A stretch of DNA of 31,848 nt from Paracoccaceae bacterium (GCA_027030435.1 JALVEX010000191.1:1-31848); one strand, 5' to 3'. Shown: positions 1 to 8,060, counted from the stretch's first letter. Program-made: numbers and translations. Notes: generated from the letters alone by a model not told the origin.

Positions 1-323
1 CCGCTGATCGCGAAAATTTCATCCGTGCCAGCACGGCGCCCATTCTCGTTTTCGATATTCCGCTTCTGTTCGAGAAGGGAAGCGAAGGGGCATTCGATGC
101 GGTCGCCGTTGTCAGCGCCCCGGAAGAGGAGCAGCGCCGACGGGTGCTTTCCCGCCCCGGCATGAGCGAGGAAACCTTGCAGAAGATCCTTTCCCGCCAG
201 ATGCCGGATGCAGAAAAGCGCCGGCGGGCCGATCATGTTATCATCACGGACACACCGGAAAATGCCGCGCGCCAGGTGCGCGCGCTCCTCGAAGAGATCA
301 GGGAGAAGCTGGCCGATGCGTGA
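1..323 (+). CDS. coaE: Dephospho-CoA kinase, C-terminal part (cut by window start)
   Basis: This enzyme phosphorylates the 3'-hydroxyl of dephospho-CoA in the last step of coenzyme A synthesis in the cytoplasm. Only the C-terminal ~106 codons are present, in frame from base 3. The visible part has family features: the hydrophobic strand VFDIPLLFEKG, the nucleotide-kinase pattern with basic residues (QRRRVLSRPGM), the RQMPDAEKRRRADHVI segment and a helical C-terminus. The 5' half with the P-loop lies outside the window. The stop TGA (321-323) overlaps the dnaQ start by 8 bases, so the two genes are probably translated from one message. The coaE-dnaQ order is one I associate with alphaproteobacteria. 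Identification is firm despite the truncation by the window edge. Confidence 0.93.
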   Translation, partial: ADRENFIRASTAPILVFDIPLLFEKGSEGAFDAVAVVSAPEEEQRRRVLSRPGMSEETLQKILSRQMPDAEKRRRADHVIITDTPENAARQVRALLEEIREKLADA

Positions 324-1011
324 GATCGTGCTTGATACGGAAACCACGGGCTTCGAGCCGGAAAGCGGCGATCGCATCGTCGAGATCGGTGCGCTCGAGC
401 TGTGGAATCACATGCCCACCGGGAAGACCTATCACCAATATATCAACCCCGAACGCCCCATGCCCCAATCGGCCTTCGAGGTGCACGGGCTGGGGGATGA
501 ATTTCTGGCCGACAAGCCCGTTTTCGCCGCAATCGCAAGCGATTTTCTCGATTTCATCAAGGACGCGCCGCTCGTCATCCACAACGCATCCTTTGACATG
601 AAATTCATCAATGCCGAGCTTGGCTGGATCGGGATCGAGCCTCTGCCCATGTCGCGCGCCATCGATACATTGGCAATCGCGCGGCGCAAATTCCCCGGCT
701 CCCCGGCTTCGCTGGATGCGCTTTGCCGCCGCTTCGGCATAGACAATTCCGCCCGCACACTCCACGGCGCGCTTCTGGATGCCCAGATCCTTGCCGAGGT
801 TTATCTTGAGTTGATCGGCGGGCGGCAGCCGGATTTCGGGCTCTCGCATTCGCCGCAGGGAGATACCGCCTCAGGCAGTGAACCCGGCCGGCAGACCGCC
901 CCCCAGCGCCCTGCCCTCCTTGCGCCGCGCATTACCTCTGAAGAAGCCGCGGCGCATAGGGCGTTCATAGAGGCGCTGGGCCCGGATGCGCTCTGGCACA
1001 GGTTCGATTAG
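316..1011 (+). CDS. dnaQ: DNA polymerase III epsilon subunit (3'-5' proofreading exonuclease)
   Basis: A 231-residue DEDDh exonuclease that would remove misincorporated nucleotides as part of the replicative polymerase core. All three exonuclease motifs are visible: ExoI with DTETTG (Asp7, Glu9), ExoII in HNASFDMKF (Asp94) and ExoIII with His150 and Asp155 in HGALLDAQ. A variable, Pro/Ala-rich C-terminal region (about 172-231) would hold the polymerase-binding tail. I chose the ATG at 316, which directly precedes REIVLDTETTG. The open frame extends upstream to 208, but that part is antisense-like coding inside coaE in another frame. The gene starts inside the coaE stop region (8-base overlap) and its stop overlaps the end of secB on the opposite strand by four bases. 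Confidence 0.95.
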   Translation: MREIVLDTETTGFEPESGDRIVEIGALELWNHMPTGKTYHQYINPERPMPQSAFEVHGLGDEFLADKPVFAAIASDFLDFIKDAPLVIHNASFDMKFINAELGWIGIEPLPMSRAIDTLAIARRKFPGSPASLDALCRRFGIDNSARTLHGALLDAQILAEVYLELIGGRQPDFGLSHSPQGDTASGSEPGRQTAPQRPALLAPRITSEEAAAHRAFIEALGPDALWHRFD

Positions 1012-1505
1012 GAAACGGGCTTGTCTTTCGCCTCTTCCTGCGCGCGGCGCTGAAGCTCGGTGCGATAGAGCGCCAGAAAATCGATGTTTTCGAGATTGAG
1101 CGCCGGGAAGCCGCCATCGCGGGTGATATCGCCAACGATGCGCCGCACATAGGGAAACAGCATCCGCGGGCATTCGATCAGCAGGAAGGGGTGCATCTGA
1201 TCTTCAGGCACGTTCTCGATATGGAAGATCCCGCCATATTCGAGCTCGAGGATGAAAAGCGGGTCACCGCTCTCCTTGTTCTTCGAAGTGATGTTGAATT
1301 TCATGATCACTTCATACTGATGCTCGACAGAACGCTTGCGGGCATCGAGATTGACCTGCACCTCGATCTCGGGCGTAACCTCCCCGCCCACACCCTTCTG
1401 CGCTACGATATTCTCGAACGAGAGATCGCGGATATATTGCGCCAGCACCTGCATCTTGATCTGCTGGGGCTGTTGATCCTGCGGTTTTTCGCCATTGTCG
1501 GCCAT
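1008..1505 (-). CDS. secB: Protein-export chaperone SecB
   Basis: SecB is a cytoplasmic tetrameric chaperone that keeps preproteins unfolded and hands them to SecA for export. The 165-residue product shows the family core: IYIRDLSFEN-like motif (here QYIRDLSFENIVAQ near 23-36), then PEIEVQVNLDARK, the ELEYGGIF segment, the ECPRMLFPYVRRIV helix and a GGFPAL loop followed by NLENIDFLALY. The acidic or polar ends are typical of alphaproteobacterial SecB. A Shine-Dalgarno CAGGAG lies about eight bases before the ATG. It lies 56 bases downstream of fxsA on the same strand and is probably cotranscribed with it. It converges on dnaQ with a four-base overlap, leaving no room for a terminator. Confidence 0.96.
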   Translation of the reverse strand: MADNGEKPQDQQPQQIKMQVLAQYIRDLSFENIVAQKGVGGEVTPEIEVQVNLDARKRSVEHQYEVIMKFNITSKNKESGDPLFILELEYGGIFHIENVPEDQMHPFLLIECPRMLFPYVRRIVGDITRDGGFPALNLENIDFLALYRTELQRRAQEEAKDKPVS

Positions 1506-1561
1506 TGTTGCATTCTCCTGAAAAACGGTTCGGTATTCTCTAGCAGGTCACCAGGTGAGGC

Positions 1562-2032
1562 TCAATGCCTGCCGCTGTGGCCGATGCCACGCCGCGCCGG
1601 GTGGATTTCCTCGTAGTCCGCATCGATGATGTCATCATTCTCGAAAGGCTCGGGCGCAGGTCCGCTGCTTACGGTAAAGCTCCGCACATGCACCCTGGCT
1701 TTCATGTAGCGGAAAACGGCTTTGCGAACGGGCGGCAGCAGCAGAAGAAGCCCGATCGTATCGGTGAAGAAGCCCGGTGTGAGCAGAAGCGCGCCGGCGA
1801 AGATGATCATGGCGCCATCCGCCAGAGGCTCGCTCGGATCTTCAAGGCGTTCCATGGATTGGCGCAGCCGCATGAGCGCATTCGCCCCTTGCGTTCGCAT
1901 CAGAAGCGTGCCGGTGAAAGCTGTGATCACGACGATTGCAAGGGTCGGCCAGAGGCCGATCAGCCCGCCCACCTTGATGAACAGCGCAATCTCGATCAGC
2001 GGAACCGCGACGAAAAGCAGAAAGAGCCACAT
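1562..2032 (-). CDS. fxsA: FxsA family cytoplasmic membrane protein
   Basis: A 156-residue inner-membrane protein of the FxsA family, named for its role in suppressing F-plasmid exclusion of phage T7 in E. coli; its normal molecular function is not established. It shows the family layout: an N-terminal membrane hairpin (about 2-45, with the PLIEIALFIKVGGLIGLWPT pattern split over two segments), a GTLLMRTQG motif near 41-49, a third hydrophobic stretch around 73-100 containing LLLTPGFFTDTIG, and a polar tail. I chose the ATG at 2032 (MWLFLLF), preceded by a GGGGGA ribosome site; the open frame continues upstream only as antisense of the neighbour. It is divergent from the Tim44-like gene and 56 bases upstream of secB. 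Confidence 0.93.
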   Translation of the reverse strand: MWLFLLFVAVPLIEIALFIKVGGLIGLWPTLAIVVITAFTGTLLMRTQGANALMRLRQSMERLEDPSEPLADGAMIIFAGALLLTPGFFTDTIGLLLLLPPVRKAVFRYMKARVHVRSFTVSSGPAPEPFENDDIIDADYEEIHPARRGIGHSGRH

Positions 2033-2065
2033 GATATTCCCCCATCGGCCGGCCGGAAGGTGGAC

Positions 2066-2093
2066 TTGCCCCCCGCTTACCCCTACATATGTG
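2066..2093 (+). promoter_or_regulatory. Weak promoter candidate for the tim44-like/mltA/smr operon
   Basis: A TTGCCC (2066-2071) and TATGTG (2088-2093) pair is separated by 16 bases in the divergent fxsA / Tim44-like spacer. Both hexamers only partly match the sigma-70 consensus. Position ahead of a three-gene operon supports it; the sequence alone is weak. Confidence 0.3.
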
Positions 2094-2137
2094 CTGATCA
2101 CGCCGGTTTCCATCCTCAACGCCGCCACGGGAGTTAA

Positions 2138-2794
2138 ATGAACGATATCATGGTTCAGATCATTGTTCTTGCTGGAATCCTCCTCTTTCTCGTCCTGAAG
2201 CTCCGCTCCGTGCTCGGAACACGCGAAGGATTCGAAAAACCGAGGGTGGAATGGGAGGCGCCGCGGCGCAACGGGCCCGATCTCGAGGTGATCGAAGGCG
2301 GGGTGGATGCGGATATTACCGATCATGTGCCAGCCGGCAGCAAGGCCGCCAAGGCCCTGGCGGAAATGAAGAAGATCGAGCCGGAATTCAACGTGACGGA
2401 ATTTCTCCAGGGCGCGCGCGGCGCCTATGAGATGATCCTCATGGCTTTCGAGAACGGGGATCTGGAATCGGTCGTGCCTTTCCTTTCCAAGGATGTTTAC
2501 GAGGCTTTTGCCAGCGTGATCGACGAGCGCGAGGAAAAGGGGCTGAATGTGGAGGCCACCTTCGTGGGCCTGCGCGAAATGGAGCTGAAGGACGCCGATT
2601 TCGATCCGAAAACACGCGAAGCCGAAATCACGGTGAAATTCGTCGGCGAGCTGACAAGCGTCGTGCGCGATCGCGATGGCGAGATCATCGAGGGCAATCC
2701 CGAAGAAATCCACCGTCAGAAGGATGTCTGGACATTTGCCCGCATCATGGGATCCGACGATCCCAACTGGAAGCTGGTGGCAACGGACGGATGA
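2138..2794 (+). CDS. Tim44/TimA-domain membrane-anchored protein
   Basis: A 218-residue protein with one N-terminal membrane segment (about 4-21) followed by a short linker and a Tim44-like domain (roughly 75-215). The domain resembles the mitochondrial inner-membrane import factor Tim44, and bacterial homologues are widespread in alphaproteobacteria next to mltA and smr. Features include the FLQGARGAYEMILMAFENGD stretch, SKDVYEAFASVI, and a C-terminal WTFARIMGSDDPNWKLVAT ending that matches the family. Function in bacteria is not settled; a membrane-associated scaffold or export-related role is inferred. The ATG has a GGGAG site six bases upstream. The stop overlaps the mltA start as ATGA, so translation is coupled. 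Confidence 0.9.
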   Translation: MNDIMVQIIVLAGILLFLVLKLRSVLGTREGFEKPRVEWEAPRRNGPDLEVIEGGVDADITDHVPAGSKAAKALAEMKKIEPEFNVTEFLQGARGAYEMILMAFENGDLESVVPFLSKDVYEAFASVIDEREEKGLNVEATFVGLREMELKDADFDPKTREAEITVKFVGELTSVVRDRDGEIIEGNPEEIHRQKDVWTFARIMGSDDPNWKLVATDG

Positions 2795-3834
2795 AACATG
2801 GGGTGCTGGCGCTTTTCTGTGCTGCGGGCCTTGCCATGACGGGGCCCGGCAATTGCGCCGGCGTGACCCATGAAATGCTGAGCTTCGACGATCTCGCTGG
2901 ATGGGCCGAAGACGATCACGAGGCGGCGCTTGCAACCTTCGTGAAAACCTGCCCGACCCTGCGCGATCCCGATTGGAAGGCCCTTTGCGCGCTGGCGAAA
3001 ACCGGCCCTGAGGCCCGCAGGTTCTTCGAGCTTCTCTTTCGCCCCGTCATGGTGAGCGATGGAAGCCCGGCCCTCTTCACAGGCTATTTCGAGCCGGAGC
3101 TTCGCGGCGCGCTCAGGAAAACCACGCGCTACCGCTACCCGATCTATGCCCGCCCGCCCGAACTCACGGATGGCGAACCCTGGCTCACACGCCGCGAGAT
3201 CGAGGAAAGCCGCGTGCTCGAAGGCCGCGGCCTCGAAATTGCCTGGGTCGAGGATCCGGTTGATATCTTCTTTCTCCAGATCCAGGGATCGGGGCGGATC
3301 CGGCTGCCGGACGGCAAGACGATCAGGATCGGTTATGCGGGCTCCAACGGGCGCAATTACCGCTCGATCGGGCAGGAACTCATACGCAGAGGCATCTATT
3401 CCGAACATCAGGTATCCGCCCAGGTGATCCGCAACTGGGTGCGGCGCAATCCCGAGGCGGGCAGAGAGCTTCTGCACACCAATCCATCCTTCGTGTTCTT
3501 CCGCAGGATTAAGGGGCTCGGTGGCGGCGAGGGCCCGATCGGGGCCATGAATCGCCCCGTGACGGCGGGGCGGACCATCGCCGTCGATCCCCGCTTCGTT
3601 CCGCTCGGCGCGCCTGTCTGGATCGAGAAGGAAGGCGCCGAGCCGATGCACAGGCTCATGATCGCCCAGGATACAGGATCGGCGATCAAGGGCGCGCAAC
3701 GGGCCGACATCTTTTTCGGAACAGGCCCGGTGGCGGGGAAAAAGGCCGGGAAGGTGCGCGATGGCGGGCGGATGATCGTGCTGCTGCCCATTGAGCACGC
3801 CTTTGCGCTCGTTCCGCTCGGGGAGGCGGGATGA
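2791..3834 (+). CDS. mltA: Membrane-bound lytic murein transglycosylase A
   Basis: A 347-residue enzyme that cleaves the MurNAc-GlcNAc bond of peptidoglycan with formation of 1,6-anhydro-MurNAc. An N-terminal signal peptide (about 1-24) directs export; a Cys at residue 22 lies near the cleavage region, but the preceding residues are not a good lipobox. The MltA domain has LFTGYFEPELRG (about 95-106), FFLQIQGSGRI (160-170) and GYAGSNGRNYRSIG. The C-terminal 3D barrel has TIAVDPRFVPLG, AQDTGSAIKG (Asp294) and RADIFFGTG. Asp306 aligns by position with the catalytic aspartate reported for E. coli MltA (D308). The gene overlaps both neighbours by four bases (ATGA), placing it in the middle of a coupled three-gene operon. 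Confidence 0.95.
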   Translation: MKHGVLALFCAAGLAMTGPGNCAGVTHEMLSFDDLAGWAEDDHEAALATFVKTCPTLRDPDWKALCALAKTGPEARRFFELLFRPVMVSDGSPALFTGYFEPELRGALRKTTRYRYPIYARPPELTDGEPWLTRREIEESRVLEGRGLEIAWVEDPVDIFFLQIQGSGRIRLPDGKTIRIGYAGSNGRNYRSIGQELIRRGIYSEHQVSAQVIRNWVRRNPEAGRELLHTNPSFVFFRRIKGLGGGEGPIGAMNRPVTAGRTIAVDPRFVPLGAPVWIEKEGAEPMHRLMIAQDTGSAIKGAQRADIFFGTGPVAGKKAGKVRDGGRMIVLLPIEHAFALVPLGEAG

Positions 3835-4430
3835 GCCGGCGAAGGCGCGGATTGAAGCCCGAGGAAGAGGCGCTCTGGCGGCGGATCGCCGAGCAGGCCA
3901 CTCCGCTCTTGCCAAAGCGCGCGCAAAAGCCGCTTCGCGAACAGCCCGCAAAGCCGGCAAAACCAGCTGCCGGAGATGCGGCCCCCCGCCCCCTCCCCGG
4001 CTTTGAGATCGGGGAAAAGGCGGGAGAAACGGCGTGGAGCAGCCCTGTCATTGCGGATGACCCCCGCCCTTCCCTCCGGATGAGCAGGAAAGCGCATGGC
4101 CGGATGATGCGCGGCAAGATGCGCCCCGAAGGGCGGATCGATCTTCATGGGATGACCCTCGCCGAGGCGCATCCGGCGCTCACGGGTTTCATCATGTCAT
4201 CCCATGCGGCGCAAAAAAGGCTGGTGCTGGTGATCACCGGCAAGGGGCGCGCGCGCGAGGATGAAGGCCCGATCCCTGCGCGGCGCGGGATCCTGCGCCA
4301 TCATGTGCCGCAATGGCTCGCTGCCGGGCCGCTTTCAAGCCTGATCCTGGAGGTGCGCCCGGCTCATCCCCGCCATGGAGGAGAAGGGGCTTTCTACGTA
4401 TATTTGCGCCGGCACCGGCAGGGCGGATAG
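3831..4430 (+). CDS. Smr domain protein (MutS2 C-terminal-like)
   Basis: A 199-residue protein with a basic, Pro/Ala-rich, probably disordered N-terminal half (1-95) and a C-terminal Smr domain (about 100-196). The domain motifs are clear: RIDLHGMT (102-109), LVLVITGKGR (131-140), GILRHHVPQWL and the terminal AHPRHGGEGAFYVYLRR. Smr domains bind nucleic acid and some cut RNA or branched DNA; in this group the stand-alone protein has no assigned substrate. The start overlaps the mltA stop (ATGA). Linkage to mltA is a recurring alphaproteobacterial arrangement, whose biological reason is unclear. Confidence 0.92.
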   Translation: MSRRRRGLKPEEEALWRRIAEQATPLLPKRAQKPLREQPAKPAKPAAGDAAPRPLPGFEIGEKAGETAWSSPVIADDPRPSLRMSRKAHGRMMRGKMRPEGRIDLHGMTLAEAHPALTGFIMSSHAAQKRLVLVITGKGRAREDEGPIPARRGILRHHVPQWLAAGPLSSLILEVRPAHPRHGGEGAFYVYLRRHRQGG

Positions 4431-4478
4431 CATCGCCCCAATGGCAAGAAGCCGTGGCATGAAGCCGAGGAAGAGATC

Positions 4479-4832
4479 ATGGAGAAGAAGCAGGGCAACC
4501 CGGCGGTTGTTGTGGTTACGACAACATCCGGCGAAGAAGAGGCAAGGGCCATCGCGCGCGCGGCGGTGGAGCAGAAGCTCGCCGCCTGTGTGCATATCGA
4601 CAGGATAAGCAGCGTCTATTTCTGGGAAGGCGCCGTGCAGGAAGAGGCCGAGTTTCGCCTGGCCTTCAAAACCACCTCTGCCACTGCCGACGAATTGATG
4701 AAAATGATCGGCGTGATGCACAGCTACGACGTGCCGGCTCTCTATTGCCTCCCCGTTACCGGCGGAAGCGAAAGCTATCTCGAATGGGTCCGGGAGAATA
4801 CCGAAGGCGGAAGGCGGGGCGGTTCAGGGTGA
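4479..4832 (+). CDS. cutA: CutA-like divalent-cation tolerance protein
   Basis: A 117-residue CutA1-family protein. The family forms very stable trimers of ferredoxin-like fold and was linked genetically to copper tolerance in E. coli; its real biochemical role is uncertain. Visible motifs are VVVTTTSGEEEARAIAR, KLAACVHI (with the conserved Cys), SVYFWEGAVQEEAE and LAFKTT, then the helix with LMKMIGVMHSYDVPALYCLPV. A GAGG ribosome site lies about eight bases before the ATG. It follows the Smr gene by 48 bases on the same strand and its last nine bases overlap the convergent DUF900 gene. The C-terminal tail past residue 108 is short, Gly/Arg-rich and not conserved. Confidence 0.92.
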   Translation: MEKKQGNPAVVVVTTTSGEEEARAIARAAVEQKLAACVHIDRISSVYFWEGAVQEEAEFRLAFKTTSATADELMKMIGVMHSYDVPALYCLPVTGGSESYLEWVRENTEGGRRGGSG

Positions 4833-5933
4833 GGCTGCCGCCATTGGCGTCAGGATGATCTGGGTTGCGTTGCGCACCGTCAGAATGGTGCCTGGCAGCA
4901 GACCCGGGCGGGCCGGGCGCCCATGCTGAAGGGCCGCATCAAGCTCGCGGATATTGGCGAGGATGCGGATGAGCGCTGGTGAGGTTGCCGGAGTGAAATG
5001 GCCGACCAGTCCCTTGGTGAATTTGCTCACGTCAAAGAGTGTCACCTTCAGCTCGGCCAGGGCACGCACATCGGACACGGAGCCGAGCCTCTCCTTCTGG
5101 CCGGTGATGGCGGCAGAGAGGCGCAGTGCGCGATCGCGCCTGGAGGTGAAGATGAGGAAGGGCTGAGGCAGGCGCGAGATGCGGCGCACCTGCTGGCGGA
5201 ACAGATCCAGATCTATATCGGGCGAGATCAGGACGACCCCACCGATCCGCTGCACCAGGTGATGCCGGCGGCCGATCTCCATCTGCCGCAGGGTTTCCAT
5301 GAGAAGCAGGGATCCCATGGAATGGCCAACAAGCAGGATCCTTTCGGAGCCCGCAAGCTCGGCCGCTTCTATCAGATCCTCAAGCCCGTCACGCGCAAAC
5401 AGCATGCTGTCGCGGTCATATCCGTATCCGAACGGATTGCCGGCGCTTGGCCAGGAATAATGGATCGCCACCCCGGGCAGGCCGAAATCCTGTTTCATCT
5501 GCGCCATCCGGTAGAGGCCTTCGGCGAAATTGTTGTTGAAACCGTGGATATAGATGACAGCTTCCCGCTCACCGCGCGGAAGGGCGTGGAGATCTTTCCT
5601 GAGTCCGGCAATAAATGCCTTCCGTGACGGATAGAGCACCGCTGCCGTGGCGAGAAAGTCATGCGCCGGATCGGGCCTGCCGCGGGGCCATTCGATGCGG
5701 CCGGGCCGGTGCGCGGGCGGGATGGAAAGCTCGAACATCCCATATGTGGGCCTCGGGCTGCGCCCCGGCCCAAACAGCGCGCGCGGATCACGTTCGCGGG
5801 TGGTGGAAAAATGGATCCGCTGGATCTTTCCGACGGTTTCCGCCTCAGGCGCAAAGACAATCACCCCGCGCGGTGTGCAGGCGGCCACAAGGGCCACCAT
5901 CACGAACGCGCGCAGGATGAACAGACCTTTCAA
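4824..5933 (-). CDS. DUF900-type alpha/beta hydrolase, predicted lipoprotein
   Basis: A 369-residue predicted serine hydrolase of the DUF900 alpha/beta-hydrolase family. The N-terminus is a lipoprotein signal with a lipobox ending in VAAC (Cys19). The hydrolase core includes the strand and oxyanion region VIYIHGFNNNF (about 126-136), the nucleophile elbow GHSMGS (Ser205), a probable acid Asp in SRRDRAL (Asp267) and a His in GHFTPA (His312). The substrate is unknown. The only in-frame start that keeps the full signal peptide is TTG at 5933, which follows a strong GGAGAGG site by five bases; I therefore accept TTG. It converges with cutA (nine-base overlap) and lies 48 bases downstream of the aminotransferase gene on the same strand, so it may be a distal operon member. 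Confidence 0.88.
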   Translation of the reverse strand: MKGLFILRAFVMVALVAACTPRGVIVFAPEAETVGKIQRIHFSTTRERDPRALFGPGRSPRPTYGMFELSIPPAHRPGRIEWPRGRPDPAHDFLATAAVLYPSRKAFIAGLRKDLHALPRGEREAVIYIHGFNNNFAEGLYRMAQMKQDFGLPGVAIHYSWPSAGNPFGYGYDRDSMLFARDGLEDLIEAAELAGSERILLVGHSMGSLLLMETLRQMEIGRRHHLVQRIGGVVLISPDIDLDLFRQQVRRISRLPQPFLIFTSRRDRALRLSAAITGQKERLGSVSDVRALAELKVTLFDVSKFTKGLVGHFTPATSPALIRILANIRELDAALQHGRPARPGLLPGTILTVRNATQIILTPMAAASP

Positions 5934-5981
5934 GAGATCCTCTCCTTTCCCCGCGCCACTCGCCGCTGCGGCAGAAGCCGG

Positions 5982-7166
5982 TTACACGCCGGCCTCCACG
6001 ATGGCCTCGGCCAGGATCGGCACGGTTTTCGCATTCAGCCCGGCGATATTCATGCGGCTGTCGCCCACCATGTAGATGCCGTGGCTTTCACGCATTTTCG
6101 CCACCTGTTCGGGCGTGGCGCCAATGCGCGAGAACATCCCCCGGTGGCGGGCCAGAAAATCGAAGCGGTCGGAATTGGTGCGCTGGCGCAGTTCGTCCGC
6201 CAATTGCTGGCGGATCGCCAGCATGCCTTCGCGCATCCCCTCAAGCTCTTCCTGCCAGTCGCCGCGCAGGGAATCGTCACCCAGGATGGTGCTGACGATA
6301 CGCGCGCCGTGATCGGGCGGGAAGGAATAGTTCTGCCGATTGAGATGATTGAGCATCCCCTGGGCCAGCGGCTTTTCCTTGCTGCTCTGCGTCTGCACCA
6401 TAAGGAGGCCGGTGCGCTCACGGTAGATGCCGAAATTCTTCGAGCAGCTTGCCGCGATCAGCACCTCTGGCATGTTTTCGCACACAAGCCGCGTGCCGAG
6501 CGCATCTTCCTCCAGCCCGTCGCCGAAGCCCTGATAGGCGATGTCGATCATCGGCACCGCGCCGCGCTCCGTCATAAGCGCGATGGTTTCCTTCCACTGA
6601 TCGGCGGTGAGATTGGCGCCCGTCGGATTGTGGCAGCAGCCATGCAGCAGCACCACATCGCCCGCTTTCACGCGGGAAAGGTCCTCCATCATGCCGGCGA
6701 AATCCACATCGCGGGCGGCTTCATCGAAATAACGGTATTCGGCCATCTTCATGCCGAGATGGCGCAGGATCGAAGGGTGATTGGGCCAGGTGGGTGCGGA
6801 AAGCCAGACGGTGGCATCGGGGCTCAGGCTGCGGATCAGTTCGAATGCCTGACGGATCGCCCCCGTGCCCCCGGGCGTGGCGGCGGCGGCGAGGCGGGTT
6901 TCATCGCGCGCGGGGCCGAGCACAAGCTTCGAAAGCGCCTCGCCATAGGTGGGATCGCCGGCAAGCCCGGTATAGGCCTTGGTTTCCTGGCTTTCCCATA
7001 TCCGCCTTTCGGCTTCCTTCACGGCGCGCATCACCGGGGTCACGCCCTCGGCATTGCGATAGACGCCAACGCCCAGATCGATCTTGTTCTCGCGCGGATC
7101 CTCGCGAAACGCCTGCATGAGCTGGAGAATCTTGTCGGGCGGCTGGGGGGTGAGGTTTTCGAGCAT
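5982..7166 (-). CDS. Aromatic amino acid / aspartate aminotransferase (class I, PLP)
   Basis: A 394-residue class I aminotransferase of the AspC/TyrB subgroup, moving amino groups between aspartate or aromatic amino acids and 2-oxoacids. Key features: the IDLGVGVYRN N-terminal motif (29-38), TPGGTGAIRQAFE (97-109), HNPTG (179-183), the PLP-phosphate Asp in MIDIAYQGF (Asp208) and the Schiff-base lysine Lys243 in SCSKNFGIYRERTG. RMNIAGL near the C-terminus carries the carboxylate-binding Arg. TyrB versus AspC specificity cannot be decided by eye. It begins one base after the stop of the sulfurtransferase gene upstream on the same strand, so the two form an operon, consistent with transamination of cysteine to 3-mercaptopyruvate feeding the sulfurtransferase. 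Confidence 0.93.
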   Translation of the reverse strand: MLENLTPQPPDKILQLMQAFREDPRENKIDLGVGVYRNAEGVTPVMRAVKEAERRIWESQETKAYTGLAGDPTYGEALSKLVLGPARDETRLAAAATPGGTGAIRQAFELIRSLSPDATVWLSAPTWPNHPSILRHLGMKMAEYRYFDEAARDVDFAGMMEDLSRVKAGDVVLLHGCCHNPTGANLTADQWKETIALMTERGAVPMIDIAYQGFGDGLEEDALGTRLVCENMPEVLIAASCSKNFGIYRERTGLLMVQTQSSKEKPLAQGMLNHLNRQNYSFPPDHGARIVSTILGDDSLRGDWQEELEGMREGMLAIRQQLADELRQRTNSDRFDFLARHRGMFSRIGATPEQVAKMRESHGIYMVGDSRMNIAGLNAKTVPILAEAIVEAGV

Positions 7167-7167
7167 C

Positions 7168-8025
7168 TCATGCGTCTCCGGTTGCGACTTTCAGATCATT
7201 GTACATGCCCCACTCGGCCCAGGAGCCATCGTAAACCGAATGGTTGCGATGGCCCATGCGCTCCAGCGCGAGATCGAGGATGCAGGCCGTCACTCCCGAT
7301 CCGCAGGTGGTTATCACGGGCTTTGAGAGATCGACGCCGGCGCGCTCGAAAATGGCGCGCAGCTCGGGCACGGGCTTCATCGTGCCGTCTTCGTTCAGCA
7401 GATCGCGGTAATGGACGTTCTTCGAGCCGGGAATATGGCCGGCGCGCAGGCCCTCCCGCGGCTCGGGCTCCTCGCCGCGGAAACGGCCGGGGGAGCGGGC
7501 GTCCACGATCTCGTGATCGCCGAGCTTGGCGGCTGCGGCCACCTGGGTGACGTCCTTTATCATCTGGGCTTGGCGGCGCACCGTCATGTGGCGGTCATGG
7601 ATAACCGGCGGCATATCCTCCACCGGGCGGCCCTCGGCCAGCCACTTGGGAAACCCGCCATCCAGCACCGCCACATCCTTGTGCCCCATGAGGCGAAACA
7701 GCCACCACACACGCGCGGCGCTCAGAAGCCCGGCGCCGTCATAGACAACCACCTGATGCCCATCGCCCACGCCCATCGCCCGCATCCGCGACATGAACTT
7801 TTCCACCGGCGGCGCCATGTGCGGCAGTTCCGAGCGCAGATCGGCGATTTCATCTATATCGAAGAAGCGCGCGCCGGGGATATGCGCGGCCTCGTATTCG
7901 GCCTTCGGATCGCGCTCCGCCTCGGGCAGATACCAGGAGGCATCCAGGATGCGCAGGTCCGGGCTTTTCAGGTGATCGGCCAGCCATTCGGTGCTGACAA
8001 GGGTTCTGGGATCGCTTTCGGCCAT
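7168..8025 (-). CDS. sseA: 3-mercaptopyruvate sulfurtransferase (tandem rhodanese)
   Basis: A 285-residue tandem rhodanese protein that transfers sulfur from 3-mercaptopyruvate to cyanide, thiols or other acceptors. The N-terminal inactive domain (about 8-135) includes the CH2A-like HIPGARFFDID; the C-terminal active domain (about 150-280) has HIPGSKNVHY and the active-site loop CGSGVTA with catalytic Cys241. CGSGVTA is the loop type of mercaptopyruvate rather than thiosulfate enzymes. I chose the ATG at 8025 (MAESDPRTLV), with a GGGGG-rich site just upstream; an upstream extension to 8130 is open but lacks family similarity. It is translated immediately ahead of the aminotransferase, with a one-base gap. 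Confidence 0.93.
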   Translation of the reverse strand: MAESDPRTLVSTEWLADHLKSPDLRILDASWYLPEAERDPKAEYEAAHIPGARFFDIDEIADLRSELPHMAPPVEKFMSRMRAMGVGDGHQVVVYDGAGLLSAARVWWLFRLMGHKDVAVLDGGFPKWLAEGRPVEDMPPVIHDRHMTVRRQAQMIKDVTQVAAAAKLGDHEIVDARSPGRFRGEEPEPREGLRAGHIPGSKNVHYRDLLNEDGTMKPVPELRAIFERAGVDLSKPVITTCGSGVTACILDLALERMGHRNHSVYDGSWAEWGMYNDLKVATGDA

Positions 8026-8060
8026 GATTGCCCCCGGCTCGCAACTCTCTTCGTCACGAA

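Noticed and set aside
1562..2935. Very long antisense reading frames, e.g. 1562-2935, 2716-3960, 5661-7550, 9634-11589, 16054-17391, 17554-18969, 24522-25961 and 27797-29740
   Set aside because: They lie opposite or across well-supported genes, have no family motifs and Arg/Gly/His-rich composition, as expected from antisense frames in G+C-rich codon usage. Only the fxsA part of the first is real.
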